Source: Hyposmocoma kahamanoa (lineage: Eukaryota; Arthropoda; Insecta; Lepidoptera; Cosmopterigidae). From it: a stretch of 64,000 nucleotides of DNA. How positions within the stretch are numbered: the stretch's first letter is position 1; each line of letters begins with the position of its first letter. The DNA lies in NCBI RefSeq assembly GCF_003589595.1, contig NW_020653851.1:22590292-22654291 (forward strand), read 5' to 3'. A program made the position numbers and the translations under genes. The notes under the pieces were generated by a model that was given only the letters and a program-made list of their open reading frames with translations, did not search any database and had not been told where the DNA came from. Below, one piece after another: positions 56,784-64,000 of this stretch.

Positions 56784-56900
56784 GAGGGCGGCGACAGGCT
56801 AACGGTAACGTCAACATCGGTGCAATACTACGGAGGGAAATCAGAAGATTCGGGTTTCACGGACCCAAATAAAAGTAGACTCTCCGAAGTTGATGATAAG
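56784..56900 (+). CDS. RPGRIP1L: RPGRIP1L exon 14
   Basis: Acceptor TTTCAG, donor AAGGTATTA, phase 0-0, 117 bp. Reads EGGDRLTVTSTSVQYYGGKS then EDSGFTDPNKSRLSEVDDK. It is acidic and Ser/Thr-rich, probably disordered. Confidence 0.82.
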
Positions 56901-57314
56901 GTATTAAATATACTAATTTGTTTATTTATAGCATAATAGTAATAATAGGATATGTTTATTCATAAACACACCTTAGTATCATACAGGTTGATAAAAAAAC
57001 CATTTACCATTTTAAAGGAGCATACTACTACGTGTACTACGTGTACGGAGCTACGTGTTCTGTTTTTTTAACATTATAAAATTATATACAACCTTAAACA
57101 TTTATTAATCTTTTGTTATAATTATTGTATTAAACATAATTGATTAAAAATATATATTGAAAAATGTACATTGTTTTAAGTTTTATCTGATTACAGCTTG
57201 AAAAAAATTCTAAACGCTTATTATCGTCAATAGGAAACTACCACTTAAAATATATTTTTTTCCTTGGATTTCTCATTTGTTTATATTTTGGAAATCTAAT
57301 TATGTTTCACGTCG

Positions 57315-57640
57315 CATCCGACCGGCTAGTCTGCCAATCTCCATCCATCCCCATCCATTTCCATCTTCGGGGGACTAGGCATAGGCTTGGCTTCCACCCC
57401 TATGTTGTGGATACTCCAAAGATTCGCACGAAGCGTTACGCTTCCACATTTATATGGCGAACGGCTATGGAGTGGAATTCCCTGCCTGCAGACTTGTTCC
57501 CTGAACGTTATAACTTGGACATTTTCAAGGCGAGAGTGAATAGGCAACATTTATCTAGGTGTGCATGCTCCATCGCCGACCTCATCGTCATTTTCCATCA
57601 GGTGAGATGGAGGTCAAATGCGCACTTACATTAGAATAAA
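57315..57640 (+). mobile_element. 5'-truncated copy of the CR1/jockey-group LINE
   Basis: Encodes RHRLGFHPYVVDTPKIRTKR and WNSLPADLFPERYNLDIFKA. Ends GGAGGTCAAATGCGCACTT and an A-rich tail, 60 bp before exon 15. Confidence 0.9.
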
Positions 57641-57709
57641 AAAAATCTTTGGAGGAGGCCTATGTTCAGCAATAGACGTCTTCCTGCTGATGATGATTAT
57701 TATTTGCAG

Positions 57710-57793
57710 GAGGCGCTAGTCAAAACTAACGAAGATTTGCTTCAGCGAATATCCAACCTACAATCGCAGTTGGACAACCTTAAGGCGCAAGCT
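57710..57793 (+). CDS. RPGRIP1L: RPGRIP1L exon 15
   Basis: Acceptor TTTGCAG, donor GCTGTAAGT, phase 0-0, 84 bp. Coiled coil EALVKTNEDLLQRISNLQSQ then LDNLKAQA. Confidence 0.9.
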
Positions 57794-58020
57794 GTAAGTC
57801 TTATTTTATAGTCTTACTAAATAAAAAAATAAAATCGAGAATATCTTCATCTCATAAACAAGCAAAATACATTAAACTCGACTAATCATTCGTAAAGCAG
57901 ATTCCCCTGAGAAGAATGAGTAAGGTTCTTTAGAACGTTACTAAATAGACCTTTGTTCACATTTATCATTTGCAATGTTTATTTCAAATATCATAGTATT
58001 AGCGAGAAATATTTAATATA

Positions 58021-59022
58021 CAGGCTGTATATTTGAAAATGGGACATACTTATAGAGTGCGTTATATTCCTGATTCTCAACCCAAAGAAATAATAAACTA
58101 ATGAACTTAAACTTTACAAAAAATATTTTTTAAGTTTTTTTATCGACTACTACTTGAGCACAACATTAGTTATCGAAATCTATGCACATCACTATTATTG
58201 CTCCGACGCAGCGGCGAAAAGCAAAGCACAGGTCGATGGTGAGGACGCGGGCGCATACGCGAAATTGCTCAGTCCACGCGCGACCTTGATCTAACTAAGA
58301 CACGTAAATTATTTGTCCTTCCGCTCACCCGATCGCCGCAAAATGGGTATTTATTCTAACGTGGAATTGACTGAGATGGTGCGACTTTACGCAATAAGTG
58401 GTGATAGTGTGAGGCAAGCTATTGAAATGTTCCCAAATCGGAGTTTACGCGGAGGAGGTGAACAGTGTCGAAGCGTTGCGTGAGAGGATTATCTCAGCAT
58501 TTTATACTGTGAGACAAAATGTGTTTGTGTTGTACAATTTAAAACAAAATTTACTATGCCGTGCTAGACTATGCATTGTGGAAAACGGTGGACATTTTGA
58601 ACACTTGCTCCGTACCACGTAAGTGTAAATAAACTGCAAATAACTAAAAAATCAATCATTGTAATTAATTTGATTTCACATTTTTAACTACGCCAAAAAC
58701 CTCAATTCTTATTAAATGATAACTACTTACTAAAACATTTCGATGATAGTTCAAGTAAAAAACAATTAACATAACCTAAAACGTAAATGTGAAATCATTG
58801 TTATTGTTGCTGTCTCACTCGGCGCTCGCTTGGTAGCATTCCCATTGCACTCGAAATCAAGCGTAAAGGGAATCGGTTTATTCCTATCTACACTTTAAAA
58901 CACATTTGTTGATTTATTTTTTGTTCTATCCCATATCCTAATTTTATTTTAGTCTATGTTAAGTTGTAACATGATTTACTATGACATGTATGAATATGTC
59001 TCACTTTCAAATATACAGCCTG
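58021..59022 (+). mobile_element. Tc1/mariner-superfamily deletion derivative, 1.0 kb
   Basis: Ends CAGGCTGTATATTTGAAAATG and its inverse (TTTCAAATATACAGCCTG), flanked by TA. Inside, 58344 onward reads MGIYSNVELTEMVRLYAISG and IEMFPNR, the N-terminal helix-turn-helix type start. After a frame break, 58450-58622 reads RARLCIVENGGHFEHLLRT, the usual C-terminal end of such transposases. The whole DDE core is deleted. Confidence 0.85.
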
Positions 59023-59870
59023 TATATATTTTTTTAAACAAATTACGAAACTCTATGAAAAGATATTCCGATTAATGATGAGATCGATAAAGTAATGCAC
59101 CAAGCTTAATGATCGTGAGTTCGACAGCAAAGAATAAAACGCGGACTGAGTGTGTGCCAGGCTTAAATACAAAAGAGTTGTAAAGGGTTTTCTGCTAATA
59201 ATAGATATATGTACAATAAGAAAGAGCTAACTGGACCATTACTATGGATTTTTGTCATCCAAGTACACAGAAGCTGTGTACAAAGTTTTTGTTTCATTAA
59301 AGTTTCAAAAATGTTTTAGTTTTTTATATTTCTTTATACCTCATTACAGTCGCCGTTAGTTGAAAGGACACTTGAGACAAAAAGTCAAAACCGAGAAAAT
59401 AATGTTTAAAGAAATGATGTTAAAAATATCTACTTTTCTATTGCGGTAACTTAATACCTTATCCACCTAGGAAAAAATAAAAATAGTGACAAATCGTAAT
59501 TTTTTTACTGATCACGACTGTACACAAAATTCTTTTTGAACAAAATGTTACTTGTGCTCTTTCAAATGAAGGCGGTAGACTATGTTTGTGTAGGTTAACT
59601 TCGGACATTTCCTTGGTGGTTTTTGTATTAGACCCGTCGTCCATTTGTTGGTAGGTCAATGTTTAAAAAACATATTACAATAATACTGCTCTTTGCATCT
59701 CCTAATTTTCTATCCTAAGTTTCCTTGAAAGAAATGACTACATAAGTAGGAAAGCAAGGTCGCGTTTTGTATATTAACTTATTTCAAAACACTTACATTA
59801 CTGTTCAATATTGCCAGGCTAAAGTTTTATGCGCAATACATTCTGATATTCATGAATTCATTTCATTTAT
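59023..59870. other. intron 15 remainder; hAT-like MITE end at 59580-59660
   Basis: TTGGTGGTTTTTGTATTAGACCC..TTGGTAGGTCAATG is one end of the hAT-like MITE. No exon seen. Confidence 0.5.
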
Positions 59871-59873
59871 TAG

Positions 59874-59993
59874 GCTGGATCACCTTCGAATGAGGCAGAT
59901 GTGGAATCAAATCGAAGCCGCCCACACCGCACCAGCATTCACGCATCTTTCAATGACAAAACAGAAAAGGCGGACATACAAGAAGAATCTAAG
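59874..59993 (+). CDS. RPGRIP1L: RPGRIP1L exon 16 (duplicated exon, copy 1)
   Basis: Acceptor TTATTAG, donor AAGGTAAAC, phase 0-0, 120 bp. Reads AGSPSNEADVESNRSRPHRT then SIHASFNDKTEKADIQEESK. It shares EADVE, HR and PSI/TSI positions and the DK.EK stretch with exon 17. Confidence 0.85.
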
Positions 59994-60019
59994 GTAAACT
60001 TATAACTATTTTCTTCTAA

Positions 60020-60280
60020 TTATTAACACTCAGAAAAATCCCTTCGATCCGGCTGGATTCGAACCAACGTCTTCCAGCAAACCGTGGCAGACGCTGTGCC
60101 AACTAAGCCACGGAATAGTGGATCTTACGAATTTATCTACGTCCTTGTTGCAGATCTTTGTTTTTGGTTTTTAACGACTTTGGTGACGTAGCGCCATCTG
60201 TGAGAAATCTATGAAAGCTTTTCTTTACTCAGTTCGTACCTTTACAGCTCCCAGCAGCTGACTAGAGATGTATTTTGATC
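60020..60280 (-). mobile_element. family C SINE-like copy with intact tRNA-like head
   Basis: The minus strand has GTGGCTTAGTTGGCACAGC (A box) and GTTGGTTCGAATCCAGCC (B box), preceded by the CATAGATTTCTCACAGATGG body. It ends CTGAGTGTTAATAATT. This is the best-preserved head of the family, starting about 27 bp after the exon 16 donor. Confidence 0.78.
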
Positions 60281-60329
60281 TACTTTGTTATTGGTTCGCT
60301 TTAAGAACTCGAGGCCATTGAATTTGAAA

Positions 60330-60545
60330 CCTAAATGAATATATTTTGCACAAATGAAACGCCTGACTGTTTTCGACGAGGCAAATGCCTGTTCCCTTCC
60401 TTAGTAAAATGTCTCTCATTCACTCCTATGAAAAAAGGACCATGTTCCGTACCTTTTAAATTAGTAAAACCATTGACCGATAAGTCAAGGGGACTGCTAA
60501 TTGCGATGTAAGACACCATAGTCGGCTAACAAGTACATATTGATA
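60330..60545. repeat. intron block duplicated at 63425-63560
   Basis: CTGACTGTTTTCGACGAGGCAA and the following ~120 bp return, diverged, downstream of exon 17. This is part of the exon 16/17 tandem duplication. Confidence 0.75.
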
Positions 60546-60899
60546 AATCAATGTAAGTAAAGCGAGTAAATACCAAATGGCTATTTGTGAAACAAATTTA
60601 TTTTACATTGACGAGACGTGTAAACGATGGAAGGAACCGACAAGGCGAGGGGACTTTAGATGCGCGGGCGGCGCGGCGGCGCTGTACGCTTGTCCGCAAC
60701 CACTACTCACGAACAGTGCACGTCGCTGAGAACGTTTAAATCCAGTGATTTTCCACGAATGTAAATTTAATACACCTATTTCTACAATACACGAACATTC
60801 TAATCCTAATACATGTTTTTTATTGTCCAGTCTGGAAAAGCTGCATTTTATGAAAACTAGATAATTTCTAATGGTAATAAATAAAACAACTAGATGGCG

Positions 60900-61172
60900 C
60901 TTATTGCTTTTTTTATAACATTAAGTGACGGGACGACCAAGTCGTGCGCCTGATGTCACTCACAGCTTTAAATTGCATAGACCTGAGGGGCACTACCACT
61001 GCGCCCGTTAACCTGAGACGTAAGATGACAAGTCACATGTGCCTGTAATTACACCCTTACCCTTCAAAATCGGAACACAGTAATGCTGAAATTACTGCTT
61101 GGCGGCAGAAATAGGTAAGGTGACAGTACTTCCCTGGACGAACTCTTTCACAAGGACCTCTACTGCTACTAC
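60900..61172 (-). repeat. family A repeat
   Basis: Minus-strand copy between the two duplicated exons; it partly explains why the first unit is longer than the second. Confidence 0.75.
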
Positions 61173-62107
61173 AAAAAATATTTATGCATATTGCCGACTA
61201 TTCTTTTATTTTGTTTAGGATTAACGCCATCTACCCATACTAGCAACAACAACAATAATAAATTAACGTTTATAAATTACCTATCGAAATCGAATCGATC
61301 GCAAGACACAGTGCTATTGTATTGATGCCAATATTTGTCAAAGTTCAGAAAATAATATTGACTCATGGCTTTAGAGGGAGCAGAGGAAAAATTCCTAATC
61401 TTCGATTTGATTTTAGAGGGGTATATCCACTTTAAAGTTAAAAATAAAATATTGTATGAGTAACTACACGATATATTCAAGCATAGACATTAATCAGAAA
61501 CATAAAACAATAAAGTTTCCTCGATAGATAAAAATCACGAAATGACCTCTAATTTTCACATTTTTTCGATTTATCCTCGAAATGCTACAGGTTATTAGGA
61601 CAAAAATTTGATAATTAATTATATTTATGCATGCTCGACAACTGTCACTACGGATTTTTTTTAATCCCTTTAGTTTTAGATTTATTCCGCTAAAACGAAT
61701 TTGGTACTTTTAATGCGCAAAATTCAACATCTCCTGTCGCATGTCACGCGAACATATATTTGTTTCACAAATTTGGGCGGAGCCAACGTCAAAACTTTTT
61801 TGGCATGCTCCCTCTTAATATTAGAATAATATTACAATGATAAAATAATGACTACTTATATTTTCATAATCAAGAGGATTTTTTTTGCGCCTTCTACATA
61901 TAGGACGGGTTATTGACCTTTTTCAGAGCTACGATCTGGTAGTATGGAGATTAGCAGTCGTCTTGTCCATAATAAAACCAATTAATAAGATAATAATAGA
62001 ATTTAGAAAAGTGTTAATTTTTTTGTGTACGGGGGAAATAATTGAATAATTTGCAATAGTCCTAAAACAAATCGCACTGTTATAACAATAGTGTACTAAC
62101 TCAAAAA

Positions 62108-62215
62108 GTGTAATTAGACCCCTGCTACATAAAGTATCGTATGTCGAAATTGCCAAGTTTACAGGGGAGCATTTTAAAGTTTTTAATTCACTAAAATAAG
62201 CATAACTCGTGACTC
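62108..62215. mobile_element. single arm of the TCGACCCCTC foldback
   Basis: AGACCCCTGCTACATAAAGT through AAATTGCCAAGTTTACAGGG matches one arm of 54640-54900. Confidence 0.7.
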
Positions 62216-62324
62216 TATTGTACACTCCTTGAGTCTTCGTATTGATTTCATCGACAACCTGTGCTAAATTATTTATTTAAATGTTGAGTAAGGTCGCAAG
62301 GGAAAAGTTGATAGAGACACGAGC

Positions 62325-62545
62325 GGAAATTCGCACGAAGCGTTACGCATCCACATTTATATAGCAAATGGCTATGGGTTTAATTCCCTGCCTGCAGACT
62401 TATTCCCTGAACGCTCTAACTTGGGCCTTTTCAAGACGAGAGCGAATAGGTATTATTTGGTTCTGCATGCTTCATCGTCAACCTCATTGTCACTTTCCAT
62501 CAGTTGAGATGGAAGTATAATGCGCACTTTTTTTTTTATTAAAAA
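62325..62545 (+). mobile_element. 5'-truncated copy of the CR1/jockey-group LINE
   Basis: Only the last ~200 bp (CGCACGAAGCGTTACGCATCC ... AATGCGCACTT) with a T/A-rich end; frame broken. Confidence 0.85.
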
Positions 62546-62564
62546 AGTTTCTGTGCTACTCAAA

Positions 62565-62730
62565 ACTTTAACAAGTCCCATGTGTCTGCAGTTTCACCAG
62601 CACCCTTATCCTTTGAAACCAGAAAGCAGTAATGGTCAAACTGCTCACATTACGACTTGGCAGCAGAAATTGATGTGATGGCATTGCTTCCTATGATGAA
62701 CTCTGTAGCTACGAGCTCTACTGCTACATG
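62565..62730 (-). repeat. family A repeat, upstream of exon 17
   Basis: Minus-strand partial copy ending GAGCTCTACTGCTAC, 64 bp before exon 17. It is inverted relative to the copy at 62918. Confidence 0.75.
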
Positions 62731-62793
62731 TTTACCTTTCGATGGACTAGATAAACTTTAGTGTGTAGAATAATTTTTTGTGTTTTCGTTAGG

Positions 62794-62898
62794 TTGCATT
62801 ATCAGAAGGTGAGGCAGATGTGGAACCACATCGGTTCACCGGACACCGCCCCAGCATTGGACCGTTCTGCGACAAGAAAGAAAAGTTCAAGTCTAAAG
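62794..62898 (+). CDS. RPGRIP1L: RPGRIP1L exon 17 (duplicated exon, copy 2)
   Basis: Acceptor TCGTTAG, donor AAAGTAAAC, phase 0-0, 105 bp. Reads VALSEGEADVEPHRFTGHRP then SIGPFCDKKEKFKSK. At DNA level it shares GAGGCAGATGTGGAA and CACCGC.CCAGCATT with exon 16. The gene continues beyond the window. Confidence 0.85.
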
Positions 62899-62917
62899 TA
62901 AACATCATTTTAGTTTA

Positions 62918-63180
62918 GTAGCAGTAGAGGTCCTTGTGAAAGGGTTCATCCAGGGAAGTGCTGTCGTCTTACTTATTTCTGCAGCCAATTTTAAGGGTAA
63001 GGGGTGCTGGTGAAATTGCAAACACATGGAACTTATCAACTTATGTCTCAGGGTGACGGGCGCAGTAGTAGTGCCCTTTTTATCTTTGTGATTTAAAGCA
63101 CTGAGTGGCACTGCAACGGTTATGGACAGGCGTGTCGTTAACTATCTATCAGGCGTTAATTTCTTGGTATCATAAAAAAA
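62918..63180 (+). repeat. family A repeat, downstream of exon 17
   Basis: Plus-strand copy starting GTAGCAGTAGAGGTCC, about 20 bp after the exon 17 donor. Confidence 0.78.
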
Positions 63181-63424
63181 ATTAACAGAAAGTCAGAACA
63201 ACAGGATGTACACAAGACATTGACCGTTTTTGATAGTTTTAACTCGATATATTGTAGAATAAATTACAAGGAATGGAAAAGTATTTGGTCCATAGCCATC
63301 GTATCTAATGTGTTTTCTCTTCGATGCTCCGCCCTCCTCCGCTGACTATTAAGTGACACACACGAACAGAGAAGAAAATGAATTCGAGGCATAACGTTTT
63401 GATATAAATATACAAAGTTAATTA

Positions 63425-63770
63425 TGAACAAATGAGACTGACTGTTTTGTCCGACGAGGCAAGATGCCGAATTCCCTTGCCGTAGTAAAATATTGCCTAG
63501 TTAGCAACTATCTCTTTCACTCATGTAAAAAGGACAACGTTCCGCGACAATTTAAAAACATAATAAATGGTTTAAAAACAAAAATATTATCATTGTCACA
63601 GATTCCAAATTATGTGTACGGGGGAAAAAAATCACTAATTTACCAAAATGTTCCTTTTATATTAATAGTATCCATTTTAAATTCAGAATACACTAAACTT
63701 CTTGAGTCTACGTATTGATTGCATAGGCAACGTATGCTAAATTATTTATATACAATAAAGTAATTTCCCA
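63425..63770. repeat. second copy of duplicated intron blocks
   Basis: 63425-63560 matches 60345-60470. 63614 (GTGTACGGGGGAAA) matches 62033, and 63695-63765 (CTTGAGTCTACGTATTGATT..GCTAAATTATTTAT) matches 62228-62280. The order of blocks is the same in both units. Confidence 0.75.
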
Positions 63771-64000
63771 TGAAATCATATCGTTCGTCTCGTATCTGAC
63801 GTAAGAGCACGGTCACTACGCTTTCAAAAGTGAACAGTCATTAACAATCTTCGCTAATCGTCGTTTGTCTGTTGTCTTTTTTATATATGTATTAGTGGCG
63901 ACATCTAGCAGACCCACGTGTTTACTACTAACATTACCGCGTGCTTTGTCGTATTGAAATGTTTAACATAGATTAGAGAGAGAAAGGAAATAAAAATTGA

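Larger units (their letters stand above)
31990..62898 (+). other. RPGRIP1L: RPGRIP1/RPGRIP1L-like ciliary protein gene, 5' part (17 exons)
   Basis: Seventeen GT-AG exons join into one open frame of 706 codons that runs off the right edge. RPGRIP1L (fantom/NPHP8/MKS5) is a scaffold of the ciliary transition zone, with N-terminal coiled coils followed by C2 domains and an RPGR-binding region. Support: exon 2 (SKRELQDLYYTLLQNNLELK, then RIKILSTKLQRM) parallels the vertebrate N-terminal block (SREELEDR.LRLH.EN..LK ... KIKRMATKLIRL), and exon 3 parallels its next block (LEKQNETLKNRLISAKQQL). Exons 9-11 form a second coiled coil. The C2 domains are not in the window and must lie downstream. In insects such genes act mainly in ciliated sensory neurons and sperm. 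The family call is strong for exons 1-3 and inferred by splicing continuity for the rest. Confidence 0.82.

Noticed and set aside
1..64000. CRISPR array, operon or prokaryotic island
   Set aside because: Intron-split genes and eukaryotic transposons throughout; the only regular arrays are micro- and minisatellites.

Overview
The window looks like nuclear DNA of a moth or butterfly (Lepidoptera). It is AT-rich, its genes are split into small exons with GT-AG introns, and it is packed with element families of a type common in lepidopteran genomes: RTE- and CR1/jockey-type LINEs, tRNA-derived SINEs, and many foldback/MITE elements. Species cannot be named from sequence alone. Most short open frames here are chance or transposon-derived. 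Only two host genes can be supported, both on the + strand.

Gene 1 (exons 16040-21420) is the 3' half of an FLVCR-family major facilitator transporter (heme/choline exporter family). Five exons splice in one frame into about 274 residues covering the C-terminal half of the fold and the stop codon. The N-terminal half was not found in the 16 kb upstream, so it probably lies before the window or in very short exons.

Gene 2 (exons 31990-62898, continuing past the right edge) is the 5' part of an RPGRIP1/RPGRIP1L (fantom)-type ciliary transition-zone protein. I assemble 17 exons into one open frame of 706 codons: a short N-terminus, a first coiled coil resembling the vertebrate N-terminus, a Lys/Glu/Ser-rich linker made of small phase 2-2 exons, a second coiled coil, and a tail of phase 0-0 exons. 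The C2-domain part must lie downstream. The last two exons in the window (16 and 17) are diverged tandem copies of each other, and duplicated intron blocks follow each in the same order.

Layout: 1-16 kb, repeats and unassigned DNA; 16-21.6 kb, FLVCR 3' half with repeats in its introns; 21.6-31.9 kb, intergenic with a deleted mariner, P-like and Harbinger-like MITEs and SINEs; 32-64 kb, RPGRIP1L-like gene with introns swollen by transposons. Those introns hold a nearly complete EN-RT LINE (40548 to about 44090, one frameshift), an RTE LINE fragment, jockey- and R1-like fragments, a 1-kb Tc1/mariner deletion derivative, and a GGGAGTT minisatellite with a 10-N assembly gap.

The most interesting points are: a ~534-bp MITE family with a perfect 8-bp target duplication that keeps a THAP-domain first exon with splice donor (P-superfamily signature); the tandem exon duplication in RPGRIP1L; inverted SINE copies hugging exon 17; and several transposons inserted within a few bases of splice donors.
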